Shown here piece by piece: positions 6,623 through 11,954 of a stretch of 11,954 nt of DNA (position 1 is the first letter of the stretch; the number at the start of each line of letters is the position of its first letter). The notes below the pieces were generated by a model, which made no database searches, was not told the origin of the DNA, and worked only from the letters and a program-made list of their open reading frames with translations. Both the position numbers and the translations under genes were made by a program. The stretch is taken from assembly GCA_002351705.1 (NCBI GenBank), contig DEHC01000053.1, forward strand, positions 1 through 11,954, read 5' to 3'. This stretch comes from Gammaproteobacteria bacterium UBA2810. Lineage in GTDB: Bacteria; Pseudomonadota; Gammaproteobacteria; Enterobacterales; Succinivibrionaceae.

Positions 6623-6656
6623 CCGGAAATGACGCTATATGAGGCCTCATTTCCGG
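6623..6656 (+). terminator. Probable terminator after the MFS gene
   Basis: A perfect 10-bp stem CCGGAAATGA (6623-6632) / TCATTTCCGG (6647-6656), 14-nt loop containing the palindrome GAGGCCTC partly shared with the stem. It is followed by ACTTTC rather than a full T-run, so strength is uncertain. It separates the transporter from the heat-shock genes. Confidence 0.5.
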
Positions 6657-6699
6657 ACTTTCAAGGATTTTCAGGAAAAATATAATCCGCCACCTTTTT

Positions 6700-6727
6700 C
6701 TTGAATTCTGCCGCCCTGCCCCTAGAT
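6700..6727 (+). promoter_or_regulatory. Sigma-32 (heat-shock) promoter of the first sHsp gene
   Basis: CTTGAAT (6700-6706), 12 bp, then CCCCTAGAT (6719-6727). Compared with CTTGAA-N12/13-CCCCATNT, the -35 and the CCCC are intact, and the spacing equals that of the E. coli groE promoter as remembered. The start would be near 6735, leaving a leader of about 70 nt. Confidence 0.65.
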
Positions 6728-6762
6728 AAGCAGGTGCAAGGGAAAGAAAGAAACAGATATTT

Positions 6763-6785
6763 CCGGGAACGTCAAGGATTCCCGG
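6763..6785 (+). promoter_or_regulatory. Hairpin in the leader of the first sHsp gene
   Basis: CCGGGAA (6763-6769) / TTCCCGG (6779-6785) is a perfect 7-bp stem with a 9-nt loop. It ends 5 nt before the GGAGG ribosome site (6791-6795). Leaders of small heat-shock genes often hold RNA thermometers, but here the ribosome site itself is not in the stem. A thermometer is only a possibility. Confidence 0.4.
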
Positions 6786-6804
6786 TTCATGGAGGCCATT
6801 GGCT

Positions 6805-7350
6805 ATGTCAAAGTTCTATGATGATGATTTCGGTGCTGCTCCTACTATTTTCGATATCGTAAGGAGCCTTGCGCGTCCGGTCTCTGAGTTTGCGGATCAC
6901 GTCGACAATTCGTTCAAAGGTGACGATACAGAATCCGGCGAGTCCTTCAGGGCTGACCTCTGCGATCTGGGCGATCACTACGAGCTCAAGGCCGAGCTTC
7001 CCGGAGTAAGGAAGGAGGACATTGAGATGTCCTTCGATGACGGGGTTCTCTCGGTCAAGGCTCCGCACAATACCGGGTGCTGCTGCCAGCAGGGCTCCGA
7101 GGGCGGATGCAAGGCAGACGCTGAATCCGGAGATGACGGGGCACAGGCCGCAGACTCCCAGAAAGCGGACGGGACCGGTGCCGGGCCCAAGTTCATCATC
7201 CATGAGCGCACCAGCGGCACCTACGAGAGGAGCTTCAGCATTCCTGACGCTGACGCCGAGAACATCACCGCCTCGTTCGAGAACGGCGTCCTGTCAGTGA
7301 GCCTCAGCAAGGAGCAGCCGAAGAAAGGCAAGGTAATCAGCATAAATTAA
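6805..7350 (+). CDS. hsp20: Small heat-shock protein (Hsp20) with Cys-rich insert
   Basis: A 181-aa ATP-independent holdase of the alpha-crystallin family. The domain runs from about 47 (FRADLCDLGDHYELKAELPG) to 168, with GVLSV at 80-84, TYERSF at 139-144, the signature ASFENGVLSV (156-165) and a C-terminal I-x-I (178-180) used in oligomer assembly. The odd part is residues 91-136 between the GVLSV strand and the YERSF strand. This stretch is 46 residues against 17 in the neighbouring paralogue, holds CCC at 92-94 and C102, and is rich in Gly, Ala, Asp and Gln. In bacterial sHsps this loop carries the dimer-swapping strand. ATG 6805 is chosen, with GGAGG 9 nt upstream; the TTG at 6799 lies too close to it. 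It is monocistronic, under a sigma-32-like promoter. The domain is of the ELPGV type, unlike E. coli IbpA/B. Confidence 0.9.
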   Translation: MSKFYDDDFGAAPTIFDIVRSLARPVSEFADHVDNSFKGDDTESGESFRADLCDLGDHYELKAELPGVRKEDIEMSFDDGVLSVKAPHNTGCCCQQGSEGGCKADAESGDDGAQAADSQKADGTGAGPKFIIHERTSGTYERSFSIPDADAENITASFENGVLSVSLSKEQPKKGKVISIN

Positions 7351-7383
7351 CCCTGCCTGAACGCTTCCTTAAGAACTGGTACG

Positions 7384-7408
7384 AGCCCGGCATCTGCCGG
7401 GCTTTTCT
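7384..7408 (+). terminator. Rho-independent terminator of the first sHsp gene
   Basis: Stem AGCCCGGC (7384-7391) / GCCGGGCT (7396-7403), loop ATCT, then TTTTCT. It lies 34 nt after the stop codon and makes the two sHsp genes separate transcripts. Confidence 0.88.
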
Positions 7409-7537
7409 GATCCTGCGCAAAGGCAGGCAGCACATGCAGATAAACCGGCACTGGGATCCTCAGCGCTACAGGTGCTGCTCTTTCAGGTCAGGATGTGAAA
7501 TTTATGGTCAGAAGCCCGCAGGAGGTTACGGCGGCTT

Positions 7538-7583
7538 TATATACATATTTAATTCCGTTTGATAAATATTCAATGTGTATATA
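7538..7583. repeat. AT-rich imperfect inverted repeat
   Basis: TATATACA-TATTTA (7538-7551) can pair with TAAATA (7563-7568) and TGTATATA (7576-7583): 14 base pairs with a 7-nt bulge on the 3' side and an 11-nt loop. It lies in the 410-bp gap between the sHsp genes, in a stretch (about 7530-7680) much richer in A and T than the surrounding genes. I see no coding signal there: a 61-codon frame at 7495-7680 starts with GTG and resembles nothing I recognise. Confidence 0.45.
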
Positions 7584-7650
7584 TAGTCTGATTCTGTCTT
7601 TTCAACCACATAAACACGAATTTAATTTATGGAAATTTCCCCGTGTTTTT

Positions 7651-7678
7651 CTTGATTTTTCCCTTGATGGCATCATAT
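7651..7678 (+). promoter_or_regulatory. Candidate sigma-32 promoter of the second sHsp gene
   Basis: CTTGATT (7651-7657), 13 bp, then CATCATAT (7671-7678), six of eight positions of CCCCATNT. The layout is like the E. coli dnaK P1 promoter (CTTGATG, 13 bp) as remembered. The start would be near 7686. CCCCGTGT at 7639-7646 is a better -10 by itself but has only a poor -35 partner. Confidence 0.42.
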
Positions 7679-7759
7679 AGGAATGTGCAAAGGAAAGGAT
7701 TTAAGAAAAAGAACTGATAAGGGCTGATGGTTATACCAGAGGCCCGGGAGATTTCAAAA

Positions 7760-8194
7760 ATGTCAAAGAATCATAACAATGCACTCTGCCGCGGGGAATT
7801 CGGAGTTCCCACTCTGTTCGACCTCTTCAGCCGCCCGCTTTCGGCATTCAGCGGCTTTGACATGGAGAACGAAGGCTTTAAGGCTGACGTTGAGGACAAA
7901 GGCGACCGCTATCAGGTGAAGGCCGAGATGCCGGGCGTGAAGAAGGAGGACATAAAGCTCTCCTTCGATGACGGGGTTCTCACCATCAAGGCCGAGCACA
8001 ACACCGAGAAGAAGGAAGGCAGTGAGAAGAAGGGCTACCTCGTCGAGGAGTGCTCCTACGGCACCTACGAGAGGAGCTTCAGGTTCGATGACGCGGATCC
8101 TTCAGACATCAGCGCAGCCTTCGCGAACGGCGAGCTGGATGTATGCCTGAAGAAGGCGCCGAAGAAGCAGCCTAATGCCATAAAGATCAACTGA
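7760..8194 (+). CDS. hsp20: Small heat-shock protein (Hsp20), standard length
   Basis: A 144-aa alpha-crystallin-domain holdase chaperone that binds unfolding proteins in the cytoplasm until the DnaK system can act. The domain covers about 40-132: KADVEDKGDRYQVKAEMPGV, then FDDGVLTIKAEHN (69-81), a short loop, GTYERSF (101-107) and AAFANGELDV (119-128). In the last signature the usual GVL is GEL. The C-terminal I-x-I is I141-K-I143. ATG 7760 is preferred because GGGAG (7746-7750) stands 9 nt upstream, the same spacing as in the first sHsp gene. An in-frame ATG at 7727 would add 11 residues and has poor spacing. The two proteins align well outside the first one's insert, so they are paralogues that might form mixed oligomers, as IbpA and IbpB do. 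Confidence 0.9.
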   Translation: MSKNHNNALCRGEFGVPTLFDLFSRPLSAFSGFDMENEGFKADVEDKGDRYQVKAEMPGVKKEDIKLSFDDGVLTIKAEHNTEKKEGSEKKGYLVEECSYGTYERSFRFDDADPSDISAAFANGELDVCLKKAPKKQPNAIKIN

Positions 8195-8243
8195 TGCCGG
8201 ACAATGGTCCGGGCACCGGAACATGTGCTGAGAAGTGACGTTT

Positions 8244-8272
8244 GGCCTCCGGAGAAATCCGGGGGCCTTTTT
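8244..8272 (+). terminator. Rho-independent terminator of the second sHsp gene
   Basis: A 10-bp stem GGCCTCCGGA (8244-8253) / TCCGGGGGCC (8258-8267) with one G-T pair, GAAA tetraloop and five Ts (8268-8272). It faces the cysK terminator of the opposite strand. Confidence 0.9.
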
Positions 8273-8304
8273 CGTCTGCAGGCAATGACTGATCGGCAAA
8301 TATG

Positions 8305-8328
8305 AAAAAACCCGCGGAATCCGCGGGT
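8305..8328 (-). terminator. Rho-independent terminator of cysK
   Basis: Read on the minus strand, ACCCGCG / CGCGGGT (8328-8322 with 8316-8310, 5-nt loop) is followed by six Ts (8310-8305). It lies about 50 nt beyond the cysK stop codon. On the plus strand the T-run is poor, so it is mainly a minus-strand terminator. Confidence 0.88.
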
Positions 8329-8377
8329 CTTTCCAGCATCTCAAACTGATCTGCCCCTCAGGAGGCATATTCAGTTA

Positions 8378-9310
8378 TCAGGCGAACATCGGGCTTGAGA
8401 GGTAGCGGTCGCCGGAGTCAGGCAGCAGCGCAACGATGGTCTTGCCCTTGTTCTCAGGACGTGCGGCAAGCACGCCTGCGGCATAGAGAGCCGCACCTGA
8501 GGAGATTCCGACCAGAAGTCCCTCGGAATGTGCGAAGAGCCTGCCGTTCTTGAATGCCTCCTCATTAGGAACCCTGATGATCTCATCATAGATGCCGGTA
8601 TCAAGGATCTTCGGGATAAAGCCTGCGCCGATGCCCTGGATCTTGTGCGGGCCGGGCTTCTCGCCTGAGAGCACGGCACTGGTGTCAGGCTCTACTGCCA
8701 CAACCTTCACATTAGGGTTCTTGGACTTCAGGAACTTGCCTGCGCCGGTAAGGGTTCCGCCGGTGCCGACGCCTGCGACGAAGAAGTCAACCTTGCCGTC
8801 AGTGTCATCCCAGATCTCAGGTCCGGTGGTGGAGAAATGAGCCTCAACGTTGGCGGGATTTTCGAACTGGCCGAGGATTATGGAGCCGGGGATGGAAGAC
8901 TGCAGCTCGGCAGCCTTGGCTATGGCGCCGGGCATTCCCTTTGAGCCGTCAGTCAGGACCAGCTCTGCGCCATAGGCCTTCAGGATCTGCCTGCGCTCAA
9001 CGCTCATGGTCTCGGGAAGGGTGAGGATGGCGTGATAGCCGCGGGCTGCCGCAACAGCTGCGATGCCGATGCCGGTGTTGCCGGAGGTAGGCTCGATGAT
9101 GGTTGCGCCCGGCTTGAGCTTGCCGTCCTTCTCGGCCTGGACAATCATCTGGAGAGCTACGCGGTCCTTGACCGAGCCTGCGGGGTTGAACGCCTCAAGC
9201 TTTACAAGAACCCTTGCTCCGCGGATGCCGGCAGCCTGATCATACTTGGCAGGCTCAAGAAGAGGAGTGTGTCCGATAAGTTCAACAAAACCCTTTTTGA
9301 TGTTGCTCAT
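8378..9310 (-). CDS. cysK: Cysteine synthase A (O-acetylserine sulfhydrylase)
   Basis: A 310-aa PLP enzyme that makes L-cysteine from O-acetylserine and sulfide in the cytoplasm. Visible landmarks are the NPAGSVKDR motif with the Schiff-base lysine K48, the substrate loop PTSGNTG (74-80), the phosphate-binding GTGGTLTG (182-189), GISSGAA (268-274) facing the PLP ring, and the C-terminal SGDRYLSSPMF typical of CysK/CysM. The length is normal, and there is no fused regulatory CBS domain. ATG 9310 has AAGGGAG 9 nt upstream on the minus strand. It is a single gene, divergent from the Rrf2 regulator and metY, with sulfide use as the shared theme. CysM-type activity cannot be excluded by sequence alone. 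Confidence 0.95.
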   Translation of the reverse strand: MSNIKKGFVELIGHTPLLEPAKYDQAAGIRGARVLVKLEAFNPAGSVKDRVALQMIVQAEKDGKLKPGATIIEPTSGNTGIGIAAVAAARGYHAILTLPETMSVERRQILKAYGAELVLTDGSKGMPGAIAKAAELQSSIPGSIILGQFENPANVEAHFSTTGPEIWDDTDGKVDFFVAGVGTGGTLTGAGKFLKSKNPNVKVVAVEPDTSAVLSGEKPGPHKIQGIGAGFIPKILDTGIYDEIIRVPNEEAFKNGRLFAHSEGLLVGISSGAALYAAGVLAARPENKGKTIVALLPDSGDRYLSSPMFA

Positions 9311-9372
9311 AGCTTTAATCTCCCTTTGGATTTCAATTCATATTATTCATAGTGATTAAATAGGTTATTCGC

Positions 9373-9401
9373 ATGTTAAACTCTTTTTAAACGAGATTCA
9401 A
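9373..9401 (-). promoter_or_regulatory. Candidate cysK promoter with AT-rich upstream element
   Basis: On the minus strand: -35 TTGAAT (9401-9396), 17-bp spacer, -10 TAACAT (9378-9373), start near 9366. Just upstream is the AT palindrome ACTTTTT-ATA-AAAAAGT (9403-9419), placed where a UP element would lie. Between start and gene, minus-strand TATGAATAA and TATGAATTGA resemble the GGAATTA repeats near rrf2 and metY only loosely. Confidence 0.45.
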
Positions 9402-9419
9402 CACTTTTTATAAAAAAGT

Positions 9420-9720
9420 TGCCTGAAACCAGCCGCCGGCGTCCTTTTCTGCCGGATACCGGCAGACTTATCCAGCTGTATCAGTTTATTAGGCAATAAT
9501 TACCCGGGAGGCGGCATCCCCGGAATGAAGGTAAAGCCCCCTGCGTCATGCCCATTTTGTGACGGATGATTCATTTTCAGCATAAGGCGGACAGCAGCTC
9601 CTGCGCGGTCAGAGGGCGGCTCAGACAGCTTTCCTGCCGGCAGAGGCCTGACTGCAGGGAGAGTGCCTTATGGAGCTTCTGCCGCAGGGGCTTTGCATCT
9701 TTTATGCTTTATTCAGTTAA
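9420..9720. other. Intergenic stretch without a recognised gene
   Basis: This is the middle of the 530-bp gap between cysK and the regulator. It holds a perfect hairpin CTGCCGG-ATA-CCGGCAG (9449-9465) with no T-run on either strand, and a second palindrome CTGCCGGCAG near 9637. No frame of notable length or ribosome site was found. A small RNA or a decayed gene is possible, but nothing positive supports either. Confidence 0.3.
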
Positions 9721-9736
9721 AATATCTGTTACTATA

Positions 9737-9764
9737 TAGGAATTATTGGTTTAGTAGGAATTAA
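9737..9764 (+). promoter_or_regulatory. Candidate operator of the Rrf2 regulator at its own promoter
   Basis: TTTAGTAGGAATTAA at 9750-9764 is identical to 10416-10430 before metY. A second TAGGAATTA lies at 9737-9745, 18 bp upstream, and a looser AAGGAATCA at 9782-9790. The main copy sits between the predicted -35 and -10 of the rrf2 gene, where a bound protein would block polymerase. Confidence 0.6.
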
Positions 9765-9774
9765 GGGATACAAT
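9746..9774 (+). promoter_or_regulatory. Candidate promoter of the Rrf2 regulator gene
   Basis: -35 TTGGTT (9746-9751), 17-bp spacer, -10 TACAAT (9769-9774), start near 9781. An alternative is the extended -10 TGTTACTAT ending at 9735, which has no good -35. The operator repeat would overlap or follow either one. Confidence 0.5.
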
Positions 9775-9841
9775 ACATAATAAGGAATCAATCACAGGTC
9801 AGCACAGCCTGATCCGTGACAGAAATGGAGAAGAGCAGCCT

Positions 9842-10291
9842 ATGAAATTTTCAACAAAATCACGCTACGCACTGAGACTGGTGGCTGATCTGGCCATACA
9901 CCGCACGGACGGAGTGCTGAGGCTCAAGGACGTGGCAAACCGGCAGAACATCACGGAAAAATACGCAGAGCAGATCATCTCGATGCTCAAGCACGGCGGA
10001 CTCGTGCAGGCAAAGCGCGGCACCCAGGGCGGCTATACCCTCACGAAGCCCGCTGCGGAGATCACCATCGGCGAGATCCTCAGGCTTACGGAGGGTGATC
10101 TCGCGCCAGTACCCTGCCTCGAGAACGGCGGCGACGGCTGCGACTTCTCCGAGCACTGCACCACCCTCTCAATGTGGAAGAAGCTTTACTCGGCAATCAG
10201 CAGCGTCGTCGATCACATGAGCGTCCAGGACATGATCCAGGAATCAGGCAAGGATCGCGAGACGCTGGCGCTCGACTCCGCCATGCTCTGA
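9842..10291 (+). CDS. Rrf2-family regulator, CymR/IscR-like
   Basis: A 149-aa winged-helix repressor of the Rrf2 family. It opens with the family signature MKFSTKSRYALRLVADLA. The HTH is at about 26-54 (LRLKDVANRQ... EQIISMLKHGGLV), and the wing is RGTQGGYTL (59-67). Three cysteines, C92, C100 and C106, occur in PCLENGGDGC and FSEHC. E. coli IscR ligates [2Fe-2S] with C92, C98 and C104, so a cluster or thiol sensor is plausible, with a wider first gap here. Between cysK and metY it most likely senses cysteine or sulfur status, as CymR does in Firmicutes. The ATG at 9842 has GGAG 11 nt and AAGAG 6 nt upstream. It is likely autoregulated through the repeat at 9750-9764. An iron-sulfur biogenesis role is less likely, as no isc or suf genes are present. 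Confidence 0.85.
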   Translation: MKFSTKSRYALRLVADLAIHRTDGVLRLKDVANRQNITEKYAEQIISMLKHGGLVQAKRGTQGGYTLTKPAAEITIGEILRLTEGDLAPVPCLENGGDGCDFSEHCTTLSMWKKLYSAISSVVDHMSVQDMIQESGKDRETLALDSAML

Positions 10292-10371
10292 CCAGGCAGA
10301 GCAGAAGATCACAGACATTCACCTTATTGCAGGCAGTCCGGAATTAAGAATTAAAAATTTGCATTTTCCTG

Positions 10372-10400
10372 TTGTAATCTTAAACGGACTGTATTATATT
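10372..10400 (+). promoter_or_regulatory. Candidate metY promoter
   Basis: -35 TTGTAA (10372-10377), 17-bp spacer, -10 TATATT (10395-10400), start near 10407. The leader to the ATG is about 70 nt, and the operator-like repeat begins about 9 nt after the start. No terminator was seen after the regulator gene, so read-through from it is also possible. Confidence 0.55.
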
Positions 10401-10415
10401 ACCCATTCAGATAGA

Positions 10416-10430
10416 TTTAGTAGGAATTAA
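10416..10430 (+). promoter_or_regulatory. Candidate Rrf2 operator downstream of the metY start
   Basis: TTTAGTAGGAATTAA, a 15-bp exact match to 9750-9764. Its position just after the predicted start fits repression. GGAATTAA also occurs at 10330-10337, upstream of the -35. Confidence 0.6.
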
Positions 10431-10478
10431 ACATCACTGGAAATCAGAATCAGTATTTCCAGAAGAACGGAGGTTACC

Positions 10479-11762
10479 ATGGCATTCAAATTTGATACTC
10501 TTCAGGTTCACGCAGGACAGGAGCAGCCTGATTCTGCGACCGGCGCACGCGCTGTGCCCATCTATCTGACATCATCGTATGTCTTCAGGAACTCCCAGCA
10601 CGCAGCCGACAGGTTCGGCCTCAGGGATCCGGGCAACATCTACAGCCGCCTCACCAACCCCACCACCGAGATTTTTGAAAAGCGCATGGCAGCCCTTGAC
10701 GGCGGTGTAGGCTCACTTGCCACTGCCTCCGGTCTTGCAGCAATCACCTACGCCATTCTCTCCCTCGCAGTGGGCGGTGACAATATAGTTGCCTATGAGA
10801 ACAGCTACGGCGGAACCTTCAACGTGCTTTCCCACACCCTGCCCGAGTACGGCGTGACCACCACCTGGGTCAAGCCGAACGACTTCGAGGCGGTCGAGAA
10901 GGCAATAAATGACAGGACCAAGGCCATTTACGCCGAGACCCTCGGCAACCCGAACTCCGATGTCGCCGACATCGAGACTCTCGCGAAGATTGCCCACGCG
11001 CACAAGATCCCTCTTGTCGTTGACGCGACCTTCACCCCTCCTTCAGTCATCCGCCCGATTGAGTACGGCGCAGACATCGTTGTCCAGTCCGCAACCAAGT
11101 TCATCGGCGGCCACGGCACCGCGCTCGGCGGCGTAATCACCGACAGCGGCAACTTCGACTGGGAGGCATCAGGCAAGTTCCCGACCCTTACAACCCCGAA
11201 CGCCAACTACCACGGCGCAGTGTTCACCAAGCTCGCAGGAAAGGCAGCCTACATCACCAAGGTGCGCGCAGTGTTCCTCCGCAACACCGGAGCTACCCTC
11301 TCGCCGTTCAATTCCTTCCTGTTCCTGCAGAGCCTCGAGACCCTCTCGCTGCGTGTTGACCGCCACATCTCAAACGCGCTGAAGGTCGTCAAGTTCCTCT
11401 CGGAGAGCCCTCTGGTCGAGAAGGTACATCATCCTTCCGTATCGGATGATCCCGAGCAGCAGAGACTCTACAAGAAGTACTATCCGAAGGGAGCCGGCTC
11501 AATCTTCACCGTTGAGATCAAGGGCGGCAGGGAAAAGGCAATCGCGCTCGTTGATCACCTGAAGCTCTTCTCGCTTCTTGCGAACGTCGGCGATGCCAAG
11601 TCCCTGGTCATCCATCCGGGCTCAACCACCCACTCGCAGCTCTCTGACAGCGAGCTCCTGGAGGTCGGAATCAAGCCGAACACCGTCCGCTTCTCCATCG
11701 GCATCGAGGATCCGGATGACCTTATCGAGGATCTCGATCAGGCACTGAAGGCAATCCAGTAA
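10479..11762 (+). CDS. metY: O-acetylhomoserine sulfhydrylase (MetY)
   Basis: A 427-aa PLP enzyme of the Cys/Met metabolism family that makes homocysteine from O-acetylhomoserine and sulfide, the direct-sulfhydrylation route to methionine. Landmarks are YSRLTNPT (55-62, phosphate contacts from the partner subunit), ATASGLAAI (81-89), ENSYGGT (107-113), D182 in VVDATF (pairing with the PLP ring nitrogen), the PLP lysine K207 in SATKFIGGHGT (204-214), and R404 in NTVRFSIGIED (substrate carboxylate). The length of about 427 and the long insert around 220-280 point to MetY rather than the shorter (about 390 aa) MetB, MetC or MetZ. ATG 10479 has a strong GGAGG at 10469-10473. Its own promoter and terminator make it a separate unit, probably controlled by the upstream Rrf2 protein. 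The exact substrate (acetyl or succinyl ester) is inferred. Confidence 0.92.
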   Translation: MAFKFDTLQVHAGQEQPDSATGARAVPIYLTSSYVFRNSQHAADRFGLRDPGNIYSRLTNPTTEIFEKRMAALDGGVGSLATASGLAAITYAILSLAVGGDNIVAYENSYGGTFNVLSHTLPEYGVTTTWVKPNDFEAVEKAINDRTKAIYAETLGNPNSDVADIETLAKIAHAHKIPLVVDATFTPPSVIRPIEYGADIVVQSATKFIGGHGTALGGVITDSGNFDWEASGKFPTLTTPNANYHGAVFTKLAGKAAYITKVRAVFLRNTGATLSPFNSFLFLQSLETLSLRVDRHISNALKVVKFLSESPLVEKVHHPSVSDDPEQQRLYKKYYPKGAGSIFTVEIKGGREKAIALVDHLKLFSLLANVGDAKSLVIHPGSTTHSQLSDSELLEVGIKPNTVRFSIGIEDPDDLIEDLDQALKAIQ

Positions 11763-11789
11763 TTTCCGCCATACACAGAAAAAGTCAGG

Positions 11790-11815
11790 AAACCGGGGGC
11801 AGCCCCGGTTTTTTT
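11790..11815 (+). terminator. Rho-independent terminator of metY
   Basis: A 9-bp stem AAACCGGGG (11790-11798) / CCCCGGTTT (11803-11811), loop GCAG, T-run to 11815. The remaining 139 bp of the window are AT-rich and hold nothing I can call. Confidence 0.92.
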
Positions 11816-11954
11816 ATGCCCGGAATCAGAAAAAATCCGCGTCACATCATGTCAGCGGAATGTATATTTAAAAAATAATCCCCGCATTCTGATAAAATCA
11901 CAAAAATATTTGCCGTGAATCTCGCACTGGATAAAAACTCAAACTTCCCAGTTC

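Noticed and set aside
7495..7680. 61-codon frame with GTG start in the AT-rich gap between the sHsp genes
   Set aside because: It lacks any recognisable motif, spans the palindrome and the heat-shock promoter candidate, and has ordinary odds for an AT-rich stretch.
9449..9465. Terminator at the hairpin CTGCCGG-ATA-CCGGCAG
   Set aside because: No T-run follows on either strand, and no gene ends nearby.

Overview
The window reads as chromosomal DNA of a gammaproteobacterium. The sigma-70 core regions are nearly identical, from memory, to E. coli RpoD, and the CAU tRNA resembles E. coli tRNA-Ile2 with an encoded CCA. The flanking genes (CymR/IscR-like Rrf2 regulator, O-acetylhomoserine sulfhydrylase, ELPGV-type small heat-shock proteins) and frequent AGG arginine codons would suit an anaerobic gut or rumen lineage such as Succinivibrionaceae. 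That family placement is a guess; the class placement is firm. No transposase, integrase, CRISPR array, phage gene or toxin/defence gene was seen.

Layout. (1) 1-4913: two tandem, separately promoted copies of the primary sigma factor gene rpoD (354-2339 and 2840-4858). Each sits behind its own sigma-70 promoter with a 16-bp spacer and a roughly 220-nt leader that is recognisably the same in both copies, so the duplicated unit was promoter, leader and gene. Copy 2 has E. coli-like residues at the positions checked. Copy 1 is altered at region 1.2 and region 4.2 positions known to read the discriminator and to meet activators. (2) 4914-5150: a strong inverted repeat, an extended -10 promoter and a tRNA-Ile2(CAU) gene. 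(3) 5315-6586: an MdtG-like 12-TM MFS exporter. (4) 6700-8272: two small heat-shock protein genes, each with its own sigma-32-like promoter and terminator; the first carries a Cys-rich insert in the alpha-crystallin domain. (5) 8305-11815: a sulfur-assimilation cluster. cysK is on the minus strand, divergent across about 530 bp from an Rrf2-family regulator, followed by metY (O-acetylhomoserine sulfhydrylase) on the plus strand.

How it fits together. The identical 15-bp element TTTAGTAGGAATTAA lies inside the rrf2 core promoter and just downstream of the predicted metY start. It is a good candidate operator by which the Rrf2 protein represses itself and metY, with cysK a possible weaker target. 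The rpoD pair suggests two housekeeping-type holoenzymes with different promoter or activator preferences and different upstream control: a CRP-like site before copy 1 and helically phased A-tracts before copy 2. The sHsp genes form a heat-shock island served by sigma-32, which is not in the window.

All comparisons with E. coli proteins, tRNAs and promoters are from memory; no search or folding program was run.
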